The translations under genes were made by a program, and so were the position numbers. Under the pieces are notes generated by a model that was not told where the DNA came from, made no database searches, and saw only the letters and a list, made by a program, of their open reading frames with translations. DNA of 30,106 nt from JBCDGZ01 sp038750655. GTDB lineage: Bacteria > Bacteroidota > Bacteroidia > Chitinophagales > Saprospiraceae. The DNA lies in the NCBI GenBank assembly GCA_038750655.1, contig JBCDGZ010000099.1, positions 1-30,106 of the forward strand, written 5' to 3'. Numbering within the stretch: the stretch's first letter is position 1; every line of letters begins with the position of its first letter. Below are positions 6,668-15,173 of the stretch, piece after piece.

Positions 6668-8737
6668 TTAATAGCTCAGCAAGCGGCCAATGGCGCTCGA
6701 TACCTTCTCAATCGAAGGCAGCATGGTCTGCTCTAGCACCGAGTTGAGCGGAATCGCTGGCATATTCTCCGATCCCAGGGTCCGCACCGGAGCGTCCAAC
6801 TCCTCAAAGCAATGCTCCTGAATCCGAGCAGCGATGCTCTGGGCAAAGGTATTATTGACCGGCTCCTCGGTGACCACCAAACAACGATTGTGACGGCCTA
6901 CGGCTTCGTAGATAGCCGCCTCATCCAGCGGATAGAGCGTCCGCAGGTCCAGGACCTCAATCTGCCCAGGGTAATCGTTCGCCGCATTCAAAGCCCAGTG
7001 GACGCCCATGCCGTAGGTCACCACGAGCAGAGATTCTCCTCCGCTGATTTGCTCTTCCTCCGCGGCCAGGGCCTGCCGGGCCTTTCCAATCGGTACGACA
7101 TACTCCTCGTCTGGCTCAATCGTCCGCGCCGATTCAGTGCCCTTCACCTTCGACCAGTATAAGCCCTTATGTTCAAGAATCACGATCGGATTAGGATCGT
7201 AATAGGCCGCTTTCATCAAGCCCTTGAGGTCCGCGCCGTTGCTAGGATACAGCACTTTAATGCCTTTGATGTTGCACAGTACGGACTCCACGCTGGAAGA
7301 ATGATAAGGCCCGCCGCTGCCGTAGGCACCGATTGGGACCCGCAGAATCATACTAACGGGCCACTTGCCATTGCTCAAGTAGCAGGAACGGCTGACTTCA
7401 GTGAATAGCTGGTTGAGGCCAGGCCAAATATAATCGGCGAACTGTACCTCCACGATTGGCCGTAGGCCGGTGGCCGACATCCCGACGGTACTCCCGACAA
7501 TAAATGCTTCTTGGATGGGGGTGTTAAACACCCGATCATCGCCAAATTTCTGGGCCAGCGTAGCGGCTTCGCGGAATACTCCGCCGAGGCGCGCACCGAC
7601 ATCTTGTCCATAAAGCAGGCACTCTGGATGTTTGCGCATCAGTTCGTTGACGGCAAAAAGCGCACAGTCGACCATCACAGTTGGGGATTTGCCCGCTGGC
7701 GCGCGTTCGCCGCGTTCTTCGGTGATGGGCGTAGGAGCGAATTCGTGGGTAAATAAATCTTCAGGGCGAGGGTCTTCGGCTTGGCGGGCGCGGTCAAAAT
7801 CCGCCAATACGGCTTCCCGAGCTTCTTCCTCGATCTGGTCCAGCTCATAGCTTTCAACGCCTTCTTCCAGCAGTTGGGCGCGGAAAAGCGGATAGGGATC
7901 GCGGGTGGCGTGCTCCTCCAGGTCATGGCGATACCACTCTTTGCGAACGCCGGAGGTATGGTGGTTGAGCAGCGGCACTTTGGCGTGTACCAAGAAGGGG
8001 CGACGCTCGGTACGCATGATGCCAATCACTTCTTGGAGGGTTTGGTAGGAGGCCATAAAGTCGTTGCCTTCGATGGTACGCAGTTCAATGCCGGGAAAGC
8101 CTTTAATGTAGCCACTGGCATCAGTGGAGCGAATTTCGTCGGCATGGGCCGAGATGTCCCATTCATTGTCCTGCACCAAATAGAGAATGGGCAGTTGTTT
8201 GAGGGCGGCCATTTGGAAGGCCTCGGCCACTTCGCCTTCAGTGATAGAGGCGTCGCCGAGAGAGCAGACAACGATTGGTAGATCGGTCTGTTCCTCGTTT
8301 ATCGCCAGTTTTTCTTTGTATTGGATACCCATCGCTACGCCGGTGGTGGGAATGGCTTGCATTCCGGTGGCGGAAGATTGGTGGGGGATTTTGGGTTTGT
8401 CGGGCTGCCGGAGGCTGGGGTGGCAGTAGTAAGAGCGACCGCCGGAGAAGGGGTCATTGCGCTTGGCCATAAGTTGCAGCATCAAGTCGTAGGGCGACAT
8501 TCCGATGCCCAGCATCAGCGCATCGTCTCGATAATAGGCGGAGAGAAAATCCTGAGGCTGCAATTGCAGGCCTGCGGCTAGCTGTATGGCTTCGTGTCCT
8601 CGGGACGTGGCGTGAACGTATTTAGATACAAATTTAAAATTCTCTTCGTAGACTTCTGTCATCGATTTCGCCGTCGCCATCAAGCGAAAAGCGTTGAGCA
8701 GAAGAGTTTTCGAAATCACAGTACTCGTTTTAAACAT
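6668..8737 (-). CDS. 2-oxo acid dehydrogenase E1, fused alpha and beta subunits
   Basis: A thiamine-diphosphate E1 enzyme in which the alpha and beta chains are one 689-residue polypeptide. It decarboxylates a 2-oxo acid and passes the acyl group to a lipoyl E2. The alpha half (about 1-345) has GHEAIQLAAG, YYRDDALMLGIGMSP, the TPP motif beginning GDASITEG and ending in VQDNEW, and a YRHDLEEHATRDPYP loop. The beta half (about 350-689) has LLYGQDVGARLGGVF, TPIQEAFIVGSTVGMSATG, GGPYHSSSVE and EHKGLYW. The TPP motif begins GDA rather than the more usual GDG. Branched-chain 2-oxo acids are the likely substrates by family resemblance. No E2 or E3 lies in the window. It is the third gene of the leftward block that starts with an enoyl-CoA hydratase, consistent with branched-chain amino-acid breakdown. 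Confidence 0.9.
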   Translation of the reverse strand: MFKTSTVISKTLLLNAFRLMATAKSMTEVYEENFKFVSKYVHATSRGHEAIQLAAGLQLQPQDFLSAYYRDDALMLGIGMSPYDLMLQLMAKRNDPFSGGRSYYCHPSLRQPDKPKIPHQSSATGMQAIPTTGVAMGIQYKEKLAINEEQTDLPIVVCSLGDASITEGEVAEAFQMAALKQLPILYLVQDNEWDISAHADEIRSTDASGYIKGFPGIELRTIEGNDFMASYQTLQEVIGIMRTERRPFLVHAKVPLLNHHTSGVRKEWYRHDLEEHATRDPYPLFRAQLLEEGVESYELDQIEEEAREAVLADFDRARQAEDPRPEDLFTHEFAPTPITEERGERAPAGKSPTVMVDCALFAVNELMRKHPECLLYGQDVGARLGGVFREAATLAQKFGDDRVFNTPIQEAFIVGSTVGMSATGLRPIVEVQFADYIWPGLNQLFTEVSRSCYLSNGKWPVSMILRVPIGAYGSGGPYHSSSVESVLCNIKGIKVLYPSNGADLKGLMKAAYYDPNPIVILEHKGLYWSKVKGTESARTIEPDEEYVVPIGKARQALAAEEEQISGGESLLVVTYGMGVHWALNAANDYPGQIEVLDLRTLYPLDEAAIYEAVGRHNRCLVVTEEPVNNTFAQSIAARIQEHCFEELDAPVRTLGSENMPAIPLNSVLEQTMLPSIEKVSSAIGRLLSY

Positions 8738-8759
8738 GGTTAGGGTTGTATAGTATGAT

Positions 8760-9437
8760 TCAACTATTATTTTTAATCAATTGCACCCCGTAGGTATTCG
8801 CATAGCTGCGTACAATATCTTCGAGGTCTTTAGAAGATTTTCCTTTGGAGAATTCACCGTCCAGCACCGCCATTTCTACCTCTTCCGATAGATTGCGGTA
8901 GTCGATTTCATCGATCAGCTCATAATTTAGTTCAAAATCTTTATCCGAACCGATCAGCCGCATTTTATTTTCTTGCAGTTCTACCCTACTGACCTCCTGC
9001 CAATCCCATTCGTCAATGAAGTAATCATCGTAGGCGAATTTTTTATCGCTAATGTAGATCGTAGGGCGGCCATTGAGTAGAACCTGAACGATGTAATATA
9101 AGAATAAAAGCCCCAAAATCAGGGAATTGAAGCTCATGAAGTAGGTATAGAGGCTGATATAGACTAATCCTAGCAGGCCGAGGATAATGCCATGCCACAT
9201 CAGGCTGTTCTGATACTTACTTTTTTGGGTCAGGCGGATAATATCGACTTCCCCTCTGAGCCGGTAAAAAGCGACTCGCTTCAGTACGAAAAAGGCACTT
9301 ACACCGAGGAGGTACAACTCCAGCAATGTCATATAAATACTAAAAATCACTTTTTGTTCGCCCTTCATGTCCATTAAAAGGGCTCCCACACCGATGATGA
9401 TCAATATCCAGATGATGAAGTTGAACAAGCGATACAT
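8760..9437 (-). CDS. membrane protein with C-terminal PH-like domain
   Basis: Not assignable to a named function. The 225 residues begin with four likely membrane spans (about 4-22, 29-51, 79-101 and 106-121). A cytosolic tail of ~100 residues follows, rich in beta-strand patterns (RPTIYISDKKFAYDDYFI, VELQENKMRLI) and resembling bacterial PH-like domains attached to small membrane proteins. The gene is 6 bases after the enoyl-CoA hydratase and 22 bases before the E1 gene, so it is probably co-transcribed with both. There is no sign of truncation. Confidence 0.75.
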   Translation of the reverse strand: MYRLFNFIIWILIIIGVGALLMDMKGEQKVIFSIYMTLLELYLLGVSAFFVLKRVAFYRLRGEVDIIRLTQKSKYQNSLMWHGIILGLLGLVYISLYTYFMSFNSLILGLLFLYYIVQVLLNGRPTIYISDKKFAYDDYFIDEWDWQEVSRVELQENKMRLIGSDKDFELNYELIDEIDYRNLSEEVEMAVLDGEFSKGKSSKDLEDIVRSYANTYGVQLIKNNS

Positions 9438-9443
9438 AATGAC

Positions 9444-10214
9444 CTAAGTTTTAGCTTTAAATTTTGCAATCGCTTTTTTGGTAAAATCAGAGAGCACCAG
9501 CTGGCCGCTCATCGCTGCACGTTCGTCCAGTAGTTGGTCCCAATCCTCTGTTCCTTCCCAAAAGACTGCCTTCAATAAACGCATAGCTTGGGGATTAGAT
9601 TGGGCCAGGCGCTGAGATAATGTGTGGACGGCCTCGTCGAGTTCGGCGGCGCTGTCGTAGACTTCTGCGTAGAGGCCCTTGCTTTGGGCCCATTCGGCGG
9701 AGCGCCAGGCGGTGGCGTTGATGGCCAGTTCAGTCATAGCGGCTTTGCCGATCTTGCGTTCGACGGCGGGGCCGACGACGAAGGGGCCGATGCCAACGGC
9801 CAGCTCGCTGAGTTTGACGGAGGCGAAGCGGGTGGCTAGGCAGTAGTCTACCGAGGAGGCTACGCCGACGCCGCCACCAACAGCCTTGCCCTGCACCCGA
9901 CCGATAATCAGCTTAGGGCATTGGCGGCAAGCATTGATCACCTGAGCAAAGCCTCGGAAGAATTGCTTGCCCGTATCGAAGTCTTCAATCGATGACAGCT
10001 CGTCAAAGCTGGCACCGGCGCAAAAAGTACGTTGTCCTCCACTTTTAAGAATGATCACTTTGACCGACTCGTCCTGCCCAGCCGCCGTAATGGCATCCCG
10101 CAGTTGGGCCAAGAGCCGACCGGGGAGAGAATTATGGGCCGGATGGCTAAAAGTAATGGTCACAATCCCGTCGATATTTTCAGAATCTACCGATCCTAAT
10201 TGTCTTTTATCCAT
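9444..10214 (-). CDS. enoyl-CoA hydratase/isomerase family protein
   Basis: A crotonase-fold protein of 256 residues, probably hydrating an enoyl-CoA. The oxyanion-hole segments CAGASFDEL (from residue 65) and KAVGGGVG (from 110) are present. Of the two catalytic glutamates of classical hydratases, the second is kept (E137 in KLSEL), but the first is replaced by glycine (G117 in GGGVG). The loop after E137 reads GIGPFVVGPAVERKIG instead of the usual IPGAGGTQRL. The exact reaction therefore cannot be read off. Candidates are 2,3-dehydroadipyl-CoA hydratase (the PaaF role, otherwise missing from this window) or a hydratase of branched-chain degradation, the latter suggested by the E1 gene downstream. 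First gene of the five-gene leftward block. Confidence 0.88.
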   Translation of the reverse strand: MDKRQLGSVDSENIDGIVTITFSHPAHNSLPGRLLAQLRDAITAAGQDESVKVIILKSGGQRTFCAGASFDELSSIEDFDTGKQFFRGFAQVINACRQCPKLIIGRVQGKAVGGGVGVASSVDYCLATRFASVKLSELAVGIGPFVVGPAVERKIGKAAMTELAINATAWRSAEWAQSKGLYAEVYDSAAELDEAVHTLSQRLAQSNPQAMRLLKAVFWEGTEDWDQLLDERAAMSGQLVLSDFTKKAIAKFKAKT

Positions 10215-10815
10215 ATTATTGCTTGTAAATTTCTGTTTTCTGAGCGCCTACAAAGATAAAATATCCTCCGAGAACTCCCGTCACATCTAGGTCATCCTAT
10301 TTTTTTTAATAAATTTTGAAACTTGGGTACAATTAGGAATGGTCTTTGCTCTTTGTAGGACAGAAGATCAAAACTGTCACGGCAGTCCCCAAAAAGCGCC
10401 CTCTCTTTTTTTTGTTCTTCGCCAACAGGCTTGAAGCCTAAAAATTGACAAGCGGAATTCCATCACAGTCTTTTACCAAATAATTCCCTCAAACTTTTGG
10501 AAACTGTTGAGAAAAGATCAGCTACGATTTAGCGTATTTCATATACCAATCGTTTGACTGTCACAGAACATCACGAAAATGTTTTGTACAAAAATGCGGT
10601 CTTCTGTATCTTGGCCTCATCTTTGCTGCAGAAAGCAATGAAAGACAACCCTCCCTTAGTCAATTTCTCCCATTATAGTTAACTCCCCTCCCCTGCAATC
10701 TGTTCATTTGGAAAAATGCAGATTTCATCCCCCAGTATTGCTTAGCGATACTCCAGATTTGTACACGAAACTAACGGAAAGATAAACTCCACTTTATTAA
10801 TTAAATTTTTGTACC
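10215..10815. other. intergenic region, no gene seen
   Basis: About 600 bases, AT-rich, between the leftward hydratase block and the rightward peptide gene. No frame in it looks like a protein. It holds a candidate rightward promoter at 10583-10614 and a small hairpin (AGGCTTGAAGCCT, about 10427-10439). The promoter of the leftward hydratase operon must also lie here, but I could not pick it out. Confidence 0.6.
10583..10614 (+). promoter_or_regulatory. candidate promoter for the double-glycine peptide gene
   Basis: TTTG (10583-10586) and TATCTTGG (10607-10614) are spaced by 20 bases, close to the Bacteroidetes -33/-7 layout; the -7 element has one mismatch from TAnnTTTG. If used, the transcript would have an untranslated leader of about 200 bases, long for such a small gene. 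Confidence 0.3.
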
Positions 10816-10998
10816 ATGAACATGAGTAAATTGAGTAAACTCGAGAAGGATTTACGCTCAAGTGCGAAACTCAACAAGTTTCAGGCTCTGAAACTGAAGG
10901 GTGGAGATGACAAGCGGGATCGGAACAATCCGGGCTCGACTTTCACTGGCGCAGGTAGTACTCCTACCGGTGGTTTTCCTCCAAATGGAGATAACTAG
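10816..10998 (+). CDS. small peptide with double-glycine leader (possible RiPP or signal precursor)
   Basis: A 60-residue peptide. The first 30 residues form an amphipathic, Lys/Leu-rich leader (MSKLSKLEKDLRSS, then KFQALKLKGG) that ends in a GG motif, as in leaders cut by C39-type peptidases of secretion systems. The remaining 30 residues are Gly, Pro, Thr, Asn and Asp rich (GSTFTGAGSTPTGGFPPNGD) with no cysteine, so lanthionine or disulfide chemistry is not expected. It has its own terminator at 11060, which supports a real transcription unit. No peptidase, radical-SAM enzyme or cyclase is nearby, so any processing enzymes would be encoded elsewhere. The only neighbour in the same direction is the TPR histidine kinase, separated by the terminator. 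Confidence 0.7.
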   Translation: MNMSKLSKLEKDLRSSAKLNKFQALKLKGGDDKRDRNNPGSTFTGAGSTPTGGFPPNGDN

Positions 10999-11059
10999 TG
11001 CCTAGATGAGAATAATATTTTATTCACATTAAACGCAAATTTGTAAATCCTACGAAATC

Positions 11060-11093
11060 AAAAGTGAGTCGGCCTAGCCGGGTCACTTTTTTC
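11060..11093 (+). terminator. rho-independent terminator after the peptide gene
   Basis: AAAAGTGA pairs with TCACTTTT around an inner TCGGC/GCCGG stem (one G-G mismatch) with a CTA loop, followed by a T-rich run to 11100. It separates the peptide gene from the histidine kinase gene. Confidence 0.85.
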
Positions 11094-11238
11094 TTTTTTT
11101 ACCCTGCAATACTCCGGCTCTGAAAAGTGAAATATGCGCGCCAAGCGACACTAATTTTTTATGACATTTTATGCCTTAAAACAGGTATAAACAGTGCTTT
11201 AAAATTTTAGGTACAATTTTTGGCAATTGCTTTATGGA

Positions 11239-11246
11239 TAGATTTA
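11239..11246 (+). promoter_or_regulatory. possible histidine kinase promoter (-7 element)
   Basis: TAGATTTA differs from TAnnTTTG at one base, and a TTTTTG lies about 16 bases upstream. It would start transcription near 11253, giving a leader of ~45 bases to the ATG at 11299. It lies after the terminator, in line with a separate transcript for the kinase. Confidence 0.3.
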
Positions 11247-11298
11247 AGTATCTATAAATTCACACGATTACTTGAGCTTGGGTACCCCGAAACAATTA

Positions 11299-13518
11299 AT
11301 GATAGCCAGAAAAATGACTGCCTTTGCATTCTCTTCAAAGTTGTTCTTTAAAAGACCTGTAAGTTACCTTACACTGGTCTTTTTGTTGATGCTGGGCATT
11401 GGGCTTTCTGCATCTGCACGAGACGCGAACATCGACAGTCTCAAGCAAGTCATTGCTCCTACTGTCATGGAAAAAAATATTCATGGCTTATTGGACCTCG
11501 CCGCGCAGAACGCAAACGACAATTTGGATCAGGCCCTGGCTTATGCTTCTATTGCTCTAGACAAAGCAGTAGAATCCAAAAATCATCGCGACATCTTTAG
11601 CGTCCACCGGGAAGTTGGTTTCTATTATGAGAACAACAATATGACGGACAGCTCGAATGTTGCTTACCAGCGTGCCCTCGCTATTGCCGATGCGGCCAAC
11701 GATAATCAACTCAAACTGGTCATCTATACTGATCTGGCCATCATCAACCGAATGCTCGGTAATTATTCCATTACCAAAGAATACCACGTCAAGTCTCTAG
11801 AGCTGGCCACACAAACCAATAATCTCAAGAGTGTTGAGTACGCGTATCACGGTTTGGGCTATCTCCACGAGACCGTAGGAGAATACGATGAGGCCATTGA
11901 ATATTATTTCAAATCCATCGAAGTAGCGGAAACCCGAGGCTCTATTTCCGGAGTCATCACCACTTCCCAGAACATGGGAAATACCTATCTCAAATTAGGA
12001 GATGAAAAAATGGCCCTCGAAACCATCGAAAAAGCCTATACATTAGCTACGGAACAGAATGATACTTTCCACATCGCCAATGTTCTGCACGATTATGGTC
12101 AAATCCTTAGAGAGTCGGGACGTTTGGATGAAGCATTGGATAAGCTCCAAGCTTCTTTGTCCGTTTATGAGAAGGTCAATGTCAAGCCAACGATTGCCCG
12201 CTCTTTGATCAACATTGCTGACATCTACACTAAGAAAGGCGAATTTGATAAGGCTCAGGAGTACTTTATGAAATCGCTGGAATACAAGAAATTTATCCGT
12301 GCCCAAGATTTTTCTGAGCTGTACAATAAGTTTGGCAACCTGAATCTGAAGATGGAAAAACTCCTGGAAGCCGAGCAGGCTTTCATCAAGAGTCTGGCCA
12401 TCTCGGATGAGCACGACTTCAAGGACCTTAGCGAGGCCAACAACCGCAGTCTTTATAGAATTTACGAGCGCAAAGGCAGTGCAGAAAAGGCACTGGCTCA
12501 CTTGAAGAAGTACACCGAGCTGAAGGACTACCTCTTCAACCAGGACAAAGCCAAGCATATTGCAGAAATGCAATTCCGCTTTGATATGGAGCAAAATGAA
12601 AAAGAGATTCAACTGCTTCGCCTAAAGCAAAATAAAACCATGCTGATTGCCAGCTCGCTGCTCTTTCTCTTTGTAGTGGTGTTCTTGATCTATGTGATCA
12701 ATATGAGGGGTCGAAATAACGCAGAGTTACAACAAAAGCACGATGAAATTACGACTCAGAACATCAAACTTCGCGAGTCTAACGAGGTCTTGAATCAGTT
12801 TGCCTATGTGGCTGCCCACGATCTTAAGGAGCCGCTGCGCAATATTGGTAGTTTTGTCAATCTCATTCAGATCAAATATGGCCATCAGTTCAACGAGGAG
12901 GCATTAGAATATATGAACTTCGTTACCGGAGGAGTTAAGCGCCTCAATAACCTGTTGATTGATCTGCTGGAATACTCTCGTATTTCCTCACAGGCACCGA
13001 CGGGCGAGGAGATCAACATCAGCGAAATCGTTACTGAGGTCATCAGCAATCTCAATAATTCGATTCAGCGCAAAGAAGCGGTCATCGAATATTCTAAAGA
13101 TCTGCCTAGCTTGAGAATGAATCGATTGCACCTGATCCAGCTGTTCCAAAACATGATCAGCAATGCCCTGAAATTTGTGGATAAAACACCGAAGATTATT
13201 ATTGACGGTAAGGTGGTGGACGATGAGGTCATCATGTCGGTCAAGGACAATGGTATTGGTATTGATCAGGACTTTGGTAATAAGATTTTTAATCTCTTCC
13301 ATCAGTTGAATAAAAACAAGAAGTACGAAGGAACGGGTATCGGTTTGACCATCTGTAAAAACATTATCGATAAGTACGATGGTCGGATTTGGTTTGAATC
13401 TGAACCTGACCAGGGAACGACCTTCTATATGAGTATCCCACTCAAGCGACGAGGAGAAAACCCTACCGCTAATAACAACTATGCTAATAATCCTCAGGAA
13501 ATCATGAGCGTAAACTAA
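11299..13518 (+). CDS. TPR-containing membrane sensor histidine kinase
   Basis: A two-component sensor of ~739 residues. A signal or membrane segment (about residues 20-40, YLTLVFLLMLGIGLSASA) is followed by about 350 residues of TPR repeats facing the periplasm (e.g. YHGLGYLHETVGEYDEAIEYY, ADIYTKKGEFDKAQEYF). One membrane span follows near 450 (MLIASSLLFLFVVVFLIYVI), then a short coiled coil and a cytosolic kinase. The kinase has the H box in FAYVAAHDLKEPLRNIGSF, the N box NMISNALKF, DNGIGID, and GTGIGLTICKNII. No receiver domain is fused and no response regulator is adjacent. The frame opens at a TTG at 11272, but the ATG at 11299 (or 11314) fits the signal segment better. TPRs suggest sensing of a protein or peptide. 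Its stop overlaps the convergent lipoprotein gene by 4 bases. Confidence 0.92.
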   Translation: MIARKMTAFAFSSKLFFKRPVSYLTLVFLLMLGIGLSASARDANIDSLKQVIAPTVMEKNIHGLLDLAAQNANDNLDQALAYASIALDKAVESKNHRDIFSVHREVGFYYENNNMTDSSNVAYQRALAIADAANDNQLKLVIYTDLAIINRMLGNYSITKEYHVKSLELATQTNNLKSVEYAYHGLGYLHETVGEYDEAIEYYFKSIEVAETRGSISGVITTSQNMGNTYLKLGDEKMALETIEKAYTLATEQNDTFHIANVLHDYGQILRESGRLDEALDKLQASLSVYEKVNVKPTIARSLINIADIYTKKGEFDKAQEYFMKSLEYKKFIRAQDFSELYNKFGNLNLKMEKLLEAEQAFIKSLAISDEHDFKDLSEANNRSLYRIYERKGSAEKALAHLKKYTELKDYLFNQDKAKHIAEMQFRFDMEQNEKEIQLLRLKQNKTMLIASSLLFLFVVVFLIYVINMRGRNNAELQQKHDEITTQNIKLRESNEVLNQFAYVAAHDLKEPLRNIGSFVNLIQIKYGHQFNEEALEYMNFVTGGVKRLNNLLIDLLEYSRISSQAPTGEEINISEIVTEVISNLNNSIQRKEAVIEYSKDLPSLRMNRLHLIQLFQNMISNALKFVDKTPKIIIDGKVVDDEVIMSVKDNGIGIDQDFGNKIFNLFHQLNKNKKYEGTGIGLTICKNIIDKYDGRIWFESEPDQGTTFYMSIPLKRRGENPTANNNYANNPQEIMSVN

Positions 13519-14474
13519 TCCAGCTCAACAATTTGCAACTCTTCTGCCAACTGAAATCCCGACTCTAACACCTGCGCACGAGCTTCACTCCGTCGATCCA
13601 GTAAAGGATTGGTATGATTGAAATGAATAAAGTGTACCTTCTGCCGCTCGGCCTTCGGTAGCTCCCCCAGCACCGCCATACTCTCCTCCACAAAAGGATG
13701 CGGAATCTCGCTCATATCCCGCCCCGGAATCTCACCGTTGCGAAAAAAAGTACCGTCCAAAAAAGCCACATCCGTCTTCGTGATGACTTCGGCTATACTG
13801 CGCTCCCAAATCTTCCACTTATCAATATCCGGAATAAAGACGCCCCGCCGTGTCCTACCGATGATCTCATAGCCCACCGTCTCCGAAAACTCCCCCCGAT
13901 GAGGTACTCGAAAAGGGCGAAACTGCAAGCCCTCGCTCAGGGTATACAAGGAATCCGCCTTGATGGCCTTCAGCTCAATATTTTCCAAGCTCACCAGCTG
14001 ACTCCAAGGGCCGTTGGCCGCTAGAAAGGTACGCATCCTGGACATCGCATAAACCGGTACCTTGCGGGCTCCCATCACCTCCCGCCCCAGCTGCATCAGG
14101 CCCGTGTAGTGCCCAATGTGGGCATGCGTCAGCAGGATACCTCCCAGCTCTAGCTCTGGGCGCTGCTCGCGCAGGTCCTGCCACTGATCCCTGAAGTCCG
14201 GCGTGGCATCGATCAACCAGGCCTTCTCCGCCACAGGGTCAACGATGGCCAAACAGCTGACCTTGCGGCGCAGCGCCGGCTCCTTCCAAGCGCGGGCGCA
14301 GCAGGCCTTCCGGCAATCCATCTGCGGAAAGCCAGCGTCCTGAGCGATGCCTAATACTTGCAGATAGGGCTGCTCGGGTAAAGGGGAGATGGTAGCAGGA
14401 AGAGCTGCGGAGGGGGCTTGCTCCGCTGCACAGCCGAGGAGCAGGAGGGACAAAAAGAGGAGGCCAATTCTCAT
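13515..14474 (-). CDS. PqqB-like metallo-beta-lactamase-fold lipoprotein
   Basis: A 319-residue protein with a lipoprotein signal (LLLLGC, cysteine 15) and a metallo-beta-lactamase fold resembling PqqB. Visible are a cysteine cluster (QMDCRKACC, C54/C58/C59), the metal motif H117-A-H119-I-G-H122 in THAHIGHYTGL, VPHRGEFSETVGY, FIPDID and FIHFNHTNP. The canonical HxHxDH has lost its aspartate (glycine here), which would weaken the second metal site. No other pqq genes are near, and PqqB is not normally a lipoprotein, so PQQ synthesis is not implied; a periplasmic hydrolase is more likely. The start overlaps the paaY stop by 4 bases (ATGA), so the two are translationally coupled. Confidence 0.85.
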   Translation of the reverse strand: MRIGLLFLSLLLLGCAAEQAPSAALPATISPLPEQPYLQVLGIAQDAGFPQMDCRKACCARAWKEPALRRKVSCLAIVDPVAEKAWLIDATPDFRDQWQDLREQRPELELGGILLTHAHIGHYTGLMQLGREVMGARKVPVYAMSRMRTFLAANGPWSQLVSLENIELKAIKADSLYTLSEGLQFRPFRVPHRGEFSETVGYEIIGRTRRGVFIPDIDKWKIWERSIAEVITKTDVAFLDGTFFRNGEIPGRDMSEIPHPFVEESMAVLGELPKAERQKVHFIHFNHTNPLLDRRSEARAQVLESGFQLAEELQIVELD

Positions 14475-15073
14475 GAGGAGGAGGAGTTGATTTCATTCCA
14501 GGTCTCAAAGAGGCGTTCCTGCGCGGGGCGGTCGGCGGGCAGCTCGCGTAGCGGCTCGCAGGGGCGAAGGCTATCGTAGCAGGCCGCAGGCAGGGTTTGA
14601 TAGAGGCGGGTACCCTTAGTTTTCCAAGCCAGCATCTCATCGCTAACCTGCCGGATGACCTTACCGGGATTACCAACGACTAGACTACGGGGCGGAATAT
14701 CACTCTCTGCTTTCACAAAGCAAAGGGCCCCGATAATACTCCCCTCCCCTATGGTCGCATTATCCATCACCACCGCATTCATGCCCACCAGCACATTCTT
14801 GCCGATATGCGCTCCATGAATAATCGCTCCATGACCAATATGCGCCGATGCTTCCAGCCGCATCGTTACGCCAGGAAACATATGCAGCGTACAGTTTTCC
14901 TGCACATTACACCCCTCCTCGATGACAATACCGCCCCAGTCTCCCCGAATGGCGGCACCCGGCCCGACATAGACATCACGACCGATGATCACATTGCCGG
15001 TAACGGCGGCCTGCGGATGGATAAAGGAAGAAGGATGAATGACCGGCTTGAAGCCTTTGAATTCGTAAATCAT
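14471..15073 (-). CDS. paaY: PaaY hexapeptide-repeat thioesterase
   Basis: A left-handed beta-helix trimer protein of the gamma-carbonic anhydrase type, 200 residues (E. coli PaaY 196). Hexapeptide repeats run through residues ~15-130 (e.g. VIIGRDVYVGPGAAIRGD, AHIGHGAIIHGAHIGKNVLVG), with the metal-binding histidines of the family in LHMF, IGHGAIIHG. The PaaY-specific tail follows: KGTRLYQTLPAACYDSLRPC and EPLREL. In the phenylacetate pathway PaaY hydrolyses the dead-end CoA thioester formed when the ring-opened intermediate cyclises. It lies downstream of the Bax-inhibitor-like gene, behind a terminator, and overlaps the lipoprotein gene. Confidence 0.92.
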   Translation of the reverse strand: MIYEFKGFKPVIHPSSFIHPQAAVTGNVIIGRDVYVGPGAAIRGDWGGIVIEEGCNVQENCTLHMFPGVTMRLEASAHIGHGAIIHGAHIGKNVLVGMNAVVMDNATIGEGSIIGALCFVKAESDIPPRSLVVGNPGKVIRQVSDEMLAWKTKGTRLYQTLPAACYDSLRPCEPLRELPADRPAQERLFETWNEINSSSS

Positions 15074-15095
15074 ACGATGGGAAGGGTGTTTTGGT

Positions 15096-15132
15096 TAAAA
15101 AAACAAAGCAGGTAGAGATTGCCTCTACCTGC
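15096..15132 (-). terminator. rho-independent terminator for the Bax-inhibitor-like gene
   Basis: GCAGGTAGAG (15108-15117) and CTCTACCTGC (15123-15132) form a perfect 10-bp stem with a 5-base loop. Only on the minus strand is it followed by a T-run (TTTGTTTTTTT), so it ends leftward transcripts, 40 bases past the gene at 15174 and before paaY. Confidence 0.9.
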
Positions 15133-15173
15133 TCTGCATCGGGCAACATTGCCCGCTAAGTTAAGGAAAAGTA

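Noticed and set aside
7781..8281. Long open frame opposite the E1 dehydrogenase gene
   Set aside because: Fully inside a well-supported gene on the other strand; composition follows the sense codons.
12043..12612. 189-codon frame opposite the TPR histidine kinase
   Set aside because: Antisense to TPR repeats with clear protein periodicity on the sense strand; no independent start signal seen.
15108..15132. Bidirectional terminator
   Set aside because: A T-run follows only on the minus strand; rightward the sequence continues TCTGCATC, so it serves only the leftward gene.
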